Below, piece by piece: positions 1 to 8,042 of a stretch of 10,771 bases of DNA. A model generated the notes under the pieces. The model saw only the letters and a list, made by a program, of their open reading frames with translations. It made no database searches and was not told the DNA's origin. Source of the DNA: Sphingobacterium thalpophilum (GTDB lineage Bacteria; Bacteroidota; Bacteroidia; Flavobacteriales; Flavobacteriaceae). Position 1 is the stretch's first letter, and each line of letters begins with the position of its first letter. The translations under genes and the position numbers were made by a program. Location of the stretch: contig CALPOS020000058.1 in the NCBI GenBank assembly GCA_943325255.2, positions 1 through 10,771 on the forward strand, in the 5' to 3' direction.

Positions 1-854
1 GCGCCCGTATCTCCATTGAAAAGATAGTAAACAACAATAAAAAAGGTAAAACCTGCAACGGTATTAAATGCGTTAAAAATAAAAAAAGTAGCAATACATA
101 GCTTTCTAAATGGTTTATTGGTAAATGCCTCTTTGAAACTAATTAGTATCTCTTTCAAACTGCCACCAATGGTCTTAAATGTAAGAGGTTGTAAATTATG
201 GTCAAATTTTGTTGATTTACTTTTGATAAAAATAGCAGGAACCATAGCCAATAACATAAATATCACACCAACCCAAATTGCTAATGTTCTGGTGGCGGTA
301 TCGGCATTCGGAAACCAAGAAGGATCATACATGATTACCCAAAACCACGGCGCGATTACCCATGCCCATTGACCAATCCATTGAGAAACGGCCATAATAC
401 TTGTCCGTTCATGAAAGTCATCACTCATTTCGTAACCCATTGCAACATATGGAACACTGAAAATAGAAAGACCAATATGAAAGATAAGTGAGAAAGTTAG
501 AAAAAAGGTGAAATTATAAATCACACTATCTTCTCGATATAATTGCCACATGATGATGAATGCAATTCCCATAATTAAAGACCCAATAAAAACATACTGT
601 CTTCTTCGTCCCCAAACTGATTTCGTATTATCGGAAATAAATCCCATAATTGGATCAAAAAAAGCATCTACTATTCTTGGTACAAAAAACAAAACACCCC
701 ACATCCAAGATGGCATCCCTAAATTTTCTACCAATACAACCATAAAAATCCCTAAGGCTGCCGGAAACATTTGGTTGGCCAGCATTCCTAGTCCAAAGGC
801 AATTTTTTGGCTCATCGGAACCATGTCCTTGATGTTAGTACTTTTATTTGACAT
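1..854 (-). CDS. MFS sugar:cation symporter, GPH/MelB type (N-terminal part, cut by window edge)
   Basis: This is an inner-membrane secondary transporter of the glycoside-pentoside-hexuronide:cation symporter family. The first 284 residues are visible, and the frame is still open at the window edge; the family usually has about 450-500. About seven hydrophobic helices can be seen, at roughly residues 18-43, 51-74, 87-104, 112-140, 152-175, 191-210 and 252-279. The family loop after helix 2 is clear: D67-P-x-x-G-x-x-S-D75, then G82-R-R-R85. A second family-like stretch is P135-Y-V-A-M-G-Y-E142 followed by D145-D and E149-R150. The ATG at 854 is the first in-frame start after a stop at 882-884. 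It lies 23 bases after the GH30 stop, with no hairpin between them, so it is probably the last visible gene of the same transcript. Its position beside a cytoplasmic phosphorylase suggests uptake of glucose, laminaribiose or short beta-1,3-glucosides. That substrate is inference; the family assignment is secure. Confidence 0.92.
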   Translation of the reverse strand, partial: MSNKSTNIKDMVPMSQKIAFGLGMLANQMFPAALGIFMVVLVENLGMPSWMWGVLFFVPRIVDAFFDPIMGFISDNTKSVWGRRRQYVFIGSLIMGIAFIIMWQLYREDSVIYNFTFFLTFSLIFHIGLSIFSVPYVAMGYEMSDDFHERTSIMAVSQWIGQWAWVIAPWFWVIMYDPSWFPNADTATRTLAIWVGVIFMLLAMVPAIFIKSKSTKFDHNLQPLTFKTIGGSLKEILISFKEAFTNKPFRKLCIATFFIFNAFNTVAGFTFFIVVYYLFNGDTG

Positions 855-877
855 ATCTTGAAAATTTAGTTTATTAG

Positions 878-2392
878 TTATTCAGGTTTAATCACCACCG
901 TTTGCAATGCTTTTGCGCTAATGGAAATAATCTTTTTGTTGTTATTAATTTGTATTTCTATTGTCTTTGAATCTTCGGTTGGATTAAAAATCACCAAAGC
1001 GATGGAACGATCTGGATTTGCAACTGCAGTAGCCACTAGCTCTTTATCATTGAGATTACAGCCAATTTTTACCGCCCCTGGTCGCATGAACTTACTAAAA
1101 TGTGACATCACATAATAAAGCGGTGTAAAGTAGACTTCATCTTTCTTGATGTCTACAATCACAGGAGCCACACACCAGTTTTTAAACCAATTTGGCCCAC
1201 CTTGTTCGTCCAAAACCATATTCCAGTCTACCCAACCATCTACCCAATTATTCAAGCAACCAATAATGTCATTTGCATAACGATTGACTGGCGCATATTT
1301 TGGATGCAAATGTTTGTCTTTTTCGCTGGCCCAATCCCAACCCCAATCGGTAGCTTCTTTTTTCCAATACCATGCGTCATCATTCCAATGTGGCACTTCA
1401 GAGTCGACGCAAGCTTCCGTTTGAATTAAATATTTATTGGGTGCCTTATGATGTGCGTACTGCAAATCAGCGGGAAAGTAATCATAAGTACTTTCGTACC
1501 AATGAATCGCAGTTCCTGCATAATATTTAGATGATTTTTCATCTTTATACATGGCATCAACCCATTCTTTTAGGCCTGCTCTATTTTGGTCGTATCCCAA
1601 AATCTTCACATTGCCTTTCCCATTGGCTTCTAATGATGGTCCCAAGTGGTTTTGAACGAAATCGGTCATTTCCGTAGGTGAAAACAACATGCTTTCCCAG
1701 TTATTTCCGTTGCCATGCGGTTCGTTGATTACCGTTAGTCCCCAGATGTCAATACCTTCTTTCTTATACGCATCGATGTACTTGGAGTAATAAAGTGCCC
1801 AAGTATCATTGTATTCAGGAAGCAATTTGCCACCAATCCAACTCTTGTTGTCTTTCATCCACGGTGGTGCTGTCCAAGGAGAAGCAATGATCTCAAACCC
1901 ATCTTTCGAAATCGCTTTTGCTTCCAGAATCATCGGAATGATATCTTCTTTATCCTTATCAATTGAAAAACTTTCCAAATTCATATCTCCATCTACCATA
2001 GCATAAGCATAGTGATCTAGAGAAAAATCGCAGGAATTAATATGTGTTCTCGTTAATGAATAATTGGCTCCATCTTTACCAAAATAAGCTTCTAGAATTT
2101 TCTTGCGATTGCCCTTACTCAATCGATTGAGTAAAGACGCCGAAGACTCCGTAAATGATCCTCCAAAACCAGTAATGGTCTGAAACTTCTGTTCTGGATT
2201 TAATGCTATAGCAATCGGTGTTTTATCAGTATTAAATTCTCCTATTCTGCTCAGTGCATGACCAGTTGAAGAAGTTTCATACACTTCCATTTCAAGTTCT
2301 TTCGTTGCTTTGCAGCTATTTAAAGTAAACGCCATGATAGATCCTATTATCAAGAATTGAACACGAATTATATTGCTGCTACTTTTTGTCAT
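878..2392 (-). CDS. GH30 family beta-glucanase/beta-glucosidase lipoprotein
   Basis: This is a secreted retaining glycoside hydrolase of family GH30 (glucosylceramidase-like). The 504-residue protein starts with a lipoprotein signal peptide ending at L-N-S-C27. A (beta/alpha)8 barrel spans roughly residues 60-435, with a short beta-sandwich tail at 436-504. The acid/base is probably E224 in the V-I-N-E-P motif, and the nucleophile E326 in Q-T-E-A. Other family stretches are G75-F-G-G-S-F-T-E82, S171-P-W-T-A-P-P-W178 and the region N382-W-V to G398-G-P-N-W402. It starts two bases after the GH17 stop, so translation is probably coupled. In laminarin-degrading flavobacteria such as Formosa, a GH30 enzyme removes beta-1,6-linked glucose side chains so that GH17 can act, and I infer the same role here. 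A GH30 beta-glucosidase or endo-beta-1,6-glucanase is the alternative; the subfamily cannot be settled by eye. Residues after Cys27 (K-A-T-K-E) lack an early acidic patch, which favours the periplasm over the cell surface. Confidence 0.95.
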   Translation of the reverse strand: MTKSSSNIIRVQFLIIGSIMAFTLNSCKATKELEMEVYETSSTGHALSRIGEFNTDKTPIAIALNPEQKFQTITGFGGSFTESSASLLNRLSKGNRKKILEAYFGKDGANYSLTRTHINSCDFSLDHYAYAMVDGDMNLESFSIDKDKEDIIPMILEAKAISKDGFEIIASPWTAPPWMKDNKSWIGGKLLPEYNDTWALYYSKYIDAYKKEGIDIWGLTVINEPHGNGNNWESMLFSPTEMTDFVQNHLGPSLEANGKGNVKILGYDQNRAGLKEWVDAMYKDEKSSKYYAGTAIHWYESTYDYFPADLQYAHHKAPNKYLIQTEACVDSEVPHWNDDAWYWKKEATDWGWDWASEKDKHLHPKYAPVNRYANDIIGCLNNWVDGWVDWNMVLDEQGGPNWFKNWCVAPVIVDIKKDEVYFTPLYYVMSHFSKFMRPGAVKIGCNLNDKELVATAVANPDRSIALVIFNPTEDSKTIEIQINNNKKIISISAKALQTVVIKPE

Positions 2393-2394
2393 TA

Positions 2395-3642
2395 TTAATG
2401 CGTTACTAATTCTGATGGTGTCTTAACATCCGACCATAAAGATTTTTCATTGCCATTATAGGATTTCGTAATAGGTTTTCCATTTCTGGATAAACCATTA
2501 AATATCCCTTTGTCGACCAAATCCCAAAGTGCGAATTTAGCTTCAGACTGCAAATTGATCAATCCAAAATGATTTTCTGAACCATTTGGATTCTTACTAT
2601 CTTTCCAATTCTCATCAAATGCTTCAAAGTAGAAACAAGAAATGCCTTCTTTATTACTCCAATCTCGCATTAATTTATAAAACTGCCCTGATTTGTATTC
2701 GTCAGTTGCTTTCGATCCAGCTTCTCCATATAACTGATTATCTTTCGTTGCCCAACCAGTCTCACCAATATGAACGGGCTTGTCAACACCTATTGATTTC
2801 ATATAGTTCACGACCGATCGATACTGACTAATAGCGTAATCTCTTGCTCTCAACATCGAAGCATCTATTTTTTCTTTTTCAGATATATGTTCTTCATTTG
2901 CCTTTGTTCCCCAAAATATGGGATGATAATGCGTATCGTGCATTGGATAAGTGTGTAATGAAATATAATCAACTGCTTTGATCAAGTTCTTCAAATCTTC
3001 GACATGATATTCGGCATCGCCTCCACCCCAAGAAGCAAAATTATCCGAGCTGGTAATCCACAGATCCTTTGGTAATTTATTGTTCCTTTTTAAATCTTGT
3101 AAATGATTCACCCATTTTAAGATGACACTTGGCTGCACGTAATAATTCGTTGCCCATTTCACCATAGCTTCATTGCCTACCGCGATTATCTTTATAATCT
3201 CTGGATACTGATTGGCCAATCTTACCGCTTCGTCAATCTCAATGGCGTTTCTCTCGCTTTCTTCATTGTGATTGGGCGCATACTCGGTCCAGGCATTTTT
3301 GCAATCTATCCAAGCGCCCAACATCACGTACATCTCAAAATCTGCGTCCTCTTTTGATAATTCACTGATAGCTTTCATCAAATTCGATGCTTCCTGATGA
3401 TGCACGTTATAAGTTCTAATCATCTTAATGTTCATGGCAGAAAGTATTCTCAAATCTTCCTTTAGCTCAAGAACAGTAGGCTCATTGTCTCTAGTTTGCG
3501 TTCTATATCCACCATAACAAATGGCTTGAAACTTTGTATTTCCCAAAATTTTATCTGCAGTCATTCTACTAGAAACATTGCTCATTATGTTCTTATTACA
3601 TGATATTAAAAGGAGAAATAAGATGTAAATTGCTTTATTCAT
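2395..3642 (-). CDS. GH17 family beta-1,3-glucanase lipoprotein
   Basis: This is a family 17 glycoside hydrolase expected to cut, or transglycosylate, linear beta-1,3-glucan by a retaining mechanism. It has 415 residues. The signal peptide is short and ends in a lipobox, L-I-S-C15. The barrel begins near residue 36 with the strand around C42-Y-G-G-Y46 and R76-T-Y-N79. The likely acid/base is E158 in V-G-N-E-A-M, and the likely nucleophile is E294 in H-I-G-E-T-G-W-A. Aromatic and acidic residues at F339-E-A-F-D-E-N-W346 fit the end of a GH17 cleft. The start codon overlaps the phosphorylase stop by one base (TAATG), and the stop lies two bases before the GH30 start, so three genes form one tightly packed unit. 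Residues after Cys15 (N-K-N-I-M) carry no acidic patch, suggesting a periplasmic lipoprotein. Formosa GH17 enzymes prefer debranched laminarin, which would place this one after GH30. Whether it is endo-acting, exo-acting or a transferase is not visible. Confidence 0.93.
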   Translation of the reverse strand: MNKAIYILFLLLISCNKNIMSNVSSRMTADKILGNTKFQAICYGGYRTQTRDNEPTVLELKEDLRILSAMNIKMIRTYNVHHQEASNLMKAISELSKEDADFEMYVMLGAWIDCKNAWTEYAPNHNEESERNAIEIDEAVRLANQYPEIIKIIAVGNEAMVKWATNYYVQPSVILKWVNHLQDLKRNNKLPKDLWITSSDNFASWGGGDAEYHVEDLKNLIKAVDYISLHTYPMHDTHYHPIFWGTKANEEHISEKEKIDASMLRARDYAISQYRSVVNYMKSIGVDKPVHIGETGWATKDNQLYGEAGSKATDEYKSGQFYKLMRDWSNKEGISCFYFEAFDENWKDSKNPNGSENHFGLINLQSEAKFALWDLVDKGIFNGLSRNGKPITKSYNGNEKSLWSDVKTPSELVTH

Positions 3643-3644
3643 TA
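3640..3644 (-). promoter_or_regulatory. Overlapping stop-start TAATG joining phosphorylase and GH17 genes
   Basis: On the minus strand the TAA stop of the phosphorylase shares its last base with the ATG of GH17. The next junction, GH17 to GH30, is TAA-TA-ATG. Such junctions allow terminating ribosomes to restart, so the three proteins are probably made in linked amounts although they go to different compartments. The overlap is seen directly; coupling is inference. Confidence 0.7.
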
Positions 3645-6600
3645 TCTCAACTTATCTTCGGTCAAATGAATTTTAATTAATGAAATTTCACCCTTTCTCG
3701 CGAATATTTTTTGGCTTTCATTGGCGTCTAACGCTAAAGAATCCATTGTCTTGCTTGTACCATTGTTATATTGTATTTCCATCTGATTCGAAGCGGCAAT
3801 TGTATAGACTACCGGAACTTGACAAACTGAGAATGCCAAACTTCCTTTCTCTAATTGTATCTTTTTATCAGTGCCATCCACGGTTATAAAATTGACTTCA
3901 TTTCCATCAATCAAAAACTCGTTTCTATGCAGTAACGTTGGTTGAAATTCTAATTTTCCTTCGTTCATCATTACGCCCAGCTCTCCGATTCTTGTCAAGA
4001 TATCTTCTTTTACTTGACCCGTCATCCCTGGTTGCTGTGCCCCTCGGTGCATTGGGGTATGAGAATATGGATCTGTCGGAAAAGCGCCGTAAACCGATGG
4101 TGATTTATGAATACCTATACCTTTTCCAATCTCCTCGTAATGAGAAATTAGCGCCGACACCACTTCCTTCTGATCATTATCGTTTATTGACTTAAGACAA
4201 ACTTCTTGCGTAGCTAAATGTAGCTTCGAAACCATGTGCCAATAGATAGAACCTAGTCCTTCAAATGCATAGAAAGTTCCCGATCTTCCTGTGAACGATT
4301 TGTGATTGAAAACCCCTTCAAAAATCTGTAAAATCATCTCCGATTCTTGAGTCACTAATTCTTTGTATTCTTGATTTTTTTCAAGTAAAGCCAACGCGAC
4401 TTTTAAGTCATTAGCGTTGTGAAAATTACCATTGAAATGATAACCTCCTTTAATATCTTGATTGATAATCTGAAAATTATGATCTTGCAAGAGTTGACCC
4501 AGTAGTTTAGACTGTGCCACTTTCTCTTTTGGAATTGTATTTTTCTCCAAGAATCTAGGAAGTTCTTTATTTGGATATAGAATATAACTTTGTTGATCCG
4601 GTCTGTATAAAGCACTATTGCGCAAAGAATCTAGGATTTGAAGTGATTGCTTTCCAGTTAGAAAACCTGAACTCAAAACAGCCACCTGCCCTTCTAACAT
4701 TTCAGGCAGATAAGAAATCTGAACCCCAGTTCCTTCTACAGACATCAAATTATAGGCGTGAAATAACTTATCTTCTCTTTGATTCGCTTTGACCGAGTGT
4801 TCAATAAAATCGAGACATACTTGCGTGAAGATTCGCAAACCATCCATCGAATGGGTTCTTTTCTTCCCCCAAAATCCACTATTATACACTTGAAAACGAT
4901 ATTCAGAAGCCGCTTGACCCAAAGCATCCATGATCTTTTTTCGATCTTGATTGTCGATTGGAGCATCCAATAATGGTTTAAATTCGAGTAGATTTTCTCT
5001 AATGGCATGGTAAAATTCTACCATTTCATTAGATATTTTTATTGTTTCTAACGTAGACGAATCTAATAATTTTTGGAAAAACTTGAGAAATCTATGGAGG
5101 TAATACAACGTCACCATCGATACGCCATTTCCTACTAATGCATTATTAGCATCATTCCATTCAGGACGTTGGGTATTCATCCAAATCCCTGCTTCTGGAA
5201 TAAAATTGGACATTTTTGACAATACCGTCGCGAGGATTTTTTCGATTAAATTGACGTGATAAATTTCATCATTATTATCGCGCAACAAAGCGCCATCTGC
5301 GCCATTTGCTGTTTTGCGTTTTATTATTTTTTCATCCCATTCATGGTTATACGAAATCGTATCTTTCGGGTTCTTCAGAATTTCTTGATATGATTTTATG
5401 GTGTATGGTACTGCAGCATAAACAAAACACTCTTTTTCGAAATAGGATTGCAATTTTCCTGGCTGGTATTTTTCAATAAATTCCAGGAATTTCAACAAAT
5501 AAATTATTTGATGATCGCCCCAATAACCGATGTATGACCACGGATTATCTGGTTCTATTGTTTCCCAATCAAAACCACTTTTGGTAACGCGATACGGGTT
5601 ATAACCATCAAAAGTTGAGGCATTCAAAAACTTGCCAATCATACCGTCTATAAATTCCGGATAAGAATAAGCCAATGCTTCCCAGTTTTGAAAAATGTCT
5701 CTCCAATTTCCTTCGTAGTCTAGAATCTTCGAACCATCTATTTCGCTTCGAGTATTGATTGAAAACTTATTCCAAGGTCGACTCGGATCACCATGCCTTC
5801 TACTAAATTTAAGTGGTAAATATTCGGTACAAAGACGCAACAAATCTGGATTTTCATGATTTGCAATAAACTGTTTCAAATCAGCGTATTCAAAAATATC
5901 AGGTAGCTTGTTGAAAAAATCATCGTTATTTTCAAAAACAATTTTATTGGCATGCGCCATATAAGTTAGAAAATCCTTCTTCTCAATTTGGTAATTATTA
6001 TCGAAGATCCCACCGCGCATTATATTGAACAATACATTAGAAAAGTGACGTGTATCTCTACGTTTATCCGCTGTAAATTGCAATCCATCAGCTGTAGCGT
6101 TCAATGCAATTAGGTTTTTGCTACCCAATTCAATATCTGCTAAAAGCTGACTTTCCAGTGTGCCATCATTCAATATAGCATCCGTGAGCTGAATCACTTG
6201 CGATTGATTTTGGTTAACATTTGCTATGATTTTCCAACTTTTTGATGTGTTTTTCGGTATCGTTACCTCAGCCGAAACAAAATAAGCTCCCTTTTCACCT
6301 TTAATATCCGTTTCGGGTTGCAACTTCTGCAGATTCCTAAATGCATTAAGTTGTAATGAGGAAAGCAAATACGTTGGTTTATCAATCCCTACCGACCATG
6401 CAATATTGGCTTTTAATGCTTCACTAGGTTCCGCCTTGTCAACAATAATGGCACTTAAAGCAAAAATTCCCAGACCACTTTCAGCATGAAGTTCATTTCT
6501 TTTATAGGCATCCACTAAATTACTTGTGCTAGATTGTAAATCACTACTCACACCTTGCGGCATGATGTTTTGGATTCCATCTAATATCGAAATCGGATAA

Positions 6601-7109
6601 TCATGATCAGAATGATTAATGATTTCTGACGTTTTGACAAAACCGAAAAGGTTGCTGGTACTCCATTGGTACCTGAAGGTAATATTAAAATCTTGAAGAA
6701 TTTCTTCAAAAATTATTTTATTTCCGTAATTGTTTTTATATAAATTTCTGGTAATGGAATACTTGTCATTAAACCGCTCTGAAAAAGGTTCCCAAAGATT
6801 TGTCTCATTGTTCGCGTGAATCTGAACAATAGTTTTACTTCCTGTGATATCAGCAAACTCTGTAATCTTATCATCAGTATAATAAGGGAAAAGCGCAAAT
6901 TCAGCGTTCTTTCTTCCAGCAGTAAGACCACCATTACTTGAAATAAAAAGCCAGTGATTCGAATCGCTAACAATGCTCATAAAGAACGGGCGCATAGCAT
7001 CATTGTTGGCTATTTTGTAAAATACTTCACCACTTATAACAACCCTATTCATCTCCACAGATTTTTTATCTGTTTCAGTTTTGTCTTTTACTAGTATCGT
7101 CTCGTTCAT
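3642..7109 (-). CDS. Cytoplasmic beta-1,3-glucan phosphorylase, GH149-like (clan GH-Q)
   Basis: This is probably an inverting phosphorylase that uses phosphate to release alpha-glucose-1-phosphate from beta-1,3-oligoglucosides. It has 1155 residues and no signal peptide or membrane segment, so it is cytoplasmic. The N-terminal part (about 1-330) is beta-rich and holds S58-N-G-G-L-T-A-G-R66, resembling the start of GH94-type proteins. The helical barrel follows, with N468-W-R-D-I-F-Q474 (compare the R-D-x-x-Q motif of GH94) and W530-G-D-H533. The probable general acid is D653 in P-E-W-N-D-A-N-N. T1030-G1031 in G-M-T-G-Q-V-K-E-D fits the phosphate-binding Thr-Gly of GH94, and a beta-rich tail follows. 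The length matches GH149 (about 1100) rather than GH94 (about 800); GH161 is the main alternative. GH149 genes are known to sit beside GH17 and GH30 genes in Bacteroidota. M20 is a possible later start, but M1 is kept because no other signal decides it. The gene starts 98 bases after GH16, beyond a hairpin. Confidence 0.87.
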   Translation of the reverse strand: MNETILVKDKTETDKKSVEMNRVVISGEVFYKIANNDAMRPFFMSIVSDSNHWLFISSNGGLTAGRKNAEFALFPYYTDDKITEFADITGSKTIVQIHANNETNLWEPFSERFNDKYSITRNLYKNNYGNKIIFEEILQDFNITFRYQWSTSNLFGFVKTSEIINHSDHDYPISILDGIQNIMPQGVSSDLQSSTSNLVDAYKRNELHAESGLGIFALSAIIVDKAEPSEALKANIAWSVGIDKPTYLLSSLQLNAFRNLQKLQPETDIKGEKGAYFVSAEVTIPKNTSKSWKIIANVNQNQSQVIQLTDAILNDGTLESQLLADIELGSKNLIALNATADGLQFTADKRRDTRHFSNVLFNIMRGGIFDNNYQIEKKDFLTYMAHANKIVFENNDDFFNKLPDIFEYADLKQFIANHENPDLLRLCTEYLPLKFSRRHGDPSRPWNKFSINTRSEIDGSKILDYEGNWRDIFQNWEALAYSYPEFIDGMIGKFLNASTFDGYNPYRVTKSGFDWETIEPDNPWSYIGYWGDHQIIYLLKFLEFIEKYQPGKLQSYFEKECFVYAAVPYTIKSYQEILKNPKDTISYNHEWDEKIIKRKTANGADGALLRDNNDEIYHVNLIEKILATVLSKMSNFIPEAGIWMNTQRPEWNDANNALVGNGVSMVTLYYLHRFLKFFQKLLDSSTLETIKISNEMVEFYHAIRENLLEFKPLLDAPIDNQDRKKIMDALGQAASEYRFQVYNSGFWGKKRTHSMDGLRIFTQVCLDFIEHSVKANQREDKLFHAYNLMSVEGTGVQISYLPEMLEGQVAVLSSGFLTGKQSLQILDSLRNSALYRPDQQSYILYPNKELPRFLEKNTIPKEKVAQSKLLGQLLQDHNFQIINQDIKGGYHFNGNFHNANDLKVALALLEKNQEYKELVTQESEMILQIFEGVFNHKSFTGRSGTFYAFEGLGSIYWHMVSKLHLATQEVCLKSINDNDQKEVVSALISHYEEIGKGIGIHKSPSVYGAFPTDPYSHTPMHRGAQQPGMTGQVKEDILTRIGELGVMMNEGKLEFQPTLLHRNEFLIDGNEVNFITVDGTDKKIQLEKGSLAFSVCQVPVVYTIAASNQMEIQYNNGTSKTMDSLALDANESQKIFARKGEISLIKIHLTEDKLR

Positions 7110-7141
7110 AAGTAGTAAATTCTTGTAATCTTTTATATCTC

Positions 7142-7178
7142 AAAAATTTAATAGACTCTTAAAAAAGAGCCTATTAAA
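7142..7178 (-). terminator. Hairpin plus U-tract between GH16 and phosphorylase genes (terminator or attenuator)
   Basis: The arms 7147-7160 and 7165-7178 are 14 bases each and flank a four-base loop. On the plus strand there is one mismatch (A7155 against C7170), but in minus-strand RNA this becomes a G-U pair, so the stem is complete. The minus-strand stem is followed at once by five U (complement of 7142-7146). Direction of transcription, complete pairing and U-tract all agree. No TAnnTTTG-type Bacteroidota promoter is visible between it and the next start at 7109, so it may act as a partial terminator with read-through rather than a true operon end. Much of the stem is A/U, and its strength was not computed. 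Confidence 0.66.
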
Positions 7179-7207
7179 TAGTATTTTCTTGTTTAAATCT
7201 TTTGTAT

Positions 7208-8014
7208 TTATTGATATACTCTCACATAATCCACCATCATAGTTTGAGGAAATCTCGTTTCACTGTTTGGTGAACCTGGGAAATTTCCGCCAACTGCCAT
7301 ATTAAGAATTAAATAAAAAGGTTCGTTAAATACCCATTCACCAGGAACATCAGCAGGTGTAATTTGATTGTACAAAACATCATCCACATAATAATTAATG
7401 TAATTCTCGTCCCATTCGATTCCAAAAACATGGAAATCATTATCAAACCTGTCATTAGTTAGCGTATAATCTTTTGAAATAGCATCTCCTCCCGAATATA
7501 ATGGACCATGAACGCTTCCGAAAATCGAAGTAGGCTTATCTCCTAGATATTCCATGATATCTATTTCTCCACAAAGCGGCCAAGTTTTGGTGTCTGAACT
7601 TGCGCCCAGCATCCAAAACGCCGGCCACAAACCTTTTCCAATTGGCAATTTTATACGAGCTTCCATTCTACCATATTTCTTCTCATACTTTCCTTTAGAT
7701 AAAATTCTTGCAGAAGTATACGCCGAACCCATAAAAGACTCCTTGATCGCAGTAATTTTTAACATACCATTTTCAACTCTAATGTTTTCTGGTCTGTCAG
7801 TATAATACTGTAATTCATTATTACCCCAACCATCTCCCCTAGTACCTTGATCGTAACTCCATAAAGCTGGATTGGGAGATCCATCTACATTAAACTCATC
7901 GCTCATCACTAGCTGCGTTTTTGTTATCACAGTCTGCTTTTCATCTGAATTGCAACTTATGATTAAGAAAAAACTAATCATCAAGAGAATTATGTTTGAT
8001 TTTATTTTATTCAT
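7208..8014 (-). CDS. GH16 endo-beta-1,3-glucanase (laminarinase) lipoprotein
   Basis: This is a family 16 retaining endo-glucanase that cuts beta-1,3 bonds inside laminarin-type glucans. The 268-residue protein is a lipoprotein signal peptide plus one catalytic jelly-roll and nothing else. The lipobox is L-I-I-S-C21. The catalytic signature is G149-E-I-D-I-M-E155, with nucleophile E150, helper D152 and acid/base E155. Other laminarinase-type residues are W63-G-N-N-E-L-Q-Y-Y71, W130-P-A-F-W-M-L-G137 and H169. The methionine between the catalytic residues (E-I-D-I-M-E) marks the beta-bulge type of active site seen in laminarinases (GH16_3) rather than the shorter lichenase type. Residues after Cys21 are N-S-D-E, close to the S-D-D export tag described for Flavobacterium lipoproteins, so it is probably on the cell surface. 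It follows the binding lipoprotein by 28 bases with no terminator, and a hairpin lies after its stop. Confidence 0.96.
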   Translation of the reverse strand: MNKIKSNIILLMISFFLIISCNSDEKQTVITKTQLVMSDEFNVDGSPNPALWSYDQGTRGDGWGNNELQYYTDRPENIRVENGMLKITAIKESFMGSAYTSARILSKGKYEKKYGRMEARIKLPIGKGLWPAFWMLGASSDTKTWPLCGEIDIMEYLGDKPTSIFGSVHGPLYSGGDAISKDYTLTNDRFDNDFHVFGIEWDENYINYYVDDVLYNQITPADVPGEWVFNEPFYLILNMAVGGNFPGSPNSETRFPQTMMVDYVRVYQ

Positions 8015-8042
8015 TGTAAAAAGTTTAAAAGTTTATTTGTTT

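Noticed and set aside
118..861. Plus-strand open frames at 118-372 and 550-861 as small genes
   Set aside because: They lie opposite a clear transporter gene that reads through the whole segment on the minus strand, and their translations resemble nothing.
855..877. Terminator between the GH30 and transporter genes
   Set aside because: The 23-base gap has no inverted repeat or U-tract on the minus strand.
4403..5008. Possible frameshift or extra genes inside the phosphorylase, from short minus-strand frames at 4403-4615 and 4745-5008
   Set aside because: The main frame is uninterrupted from 7109 to 3642 with sensible motifs throughout; the short frames are low-complexity shadows without domains.
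3642..7109. Calling the large protein a GH94 cellobiose or chitobiose phosphorylase
   Set aside because: The motifs are of the same clan, but 1155 residues is far beyond the roughly 800 of GH94, and the GH16/GH17/GH30 neighbours point to beta-1,3-glucan. GH161 remains possible.
7110..7141. A separate promoter for the phosphorylase group
   Set aside because: I looked for the Bacteroidota TAnnTTTG element with an upstream TTTG and found no convincing match in the space after the hairpin.
8019..8034. Tandem repeat AAAAGTTT x2 before the GH16 start as an operator
   Set aside because: The gap is only 28 bases and very AT-rich, so an eight-base tandem can arise by chance; it has no dyad symmetry or second copy elsewhere that I noticed.
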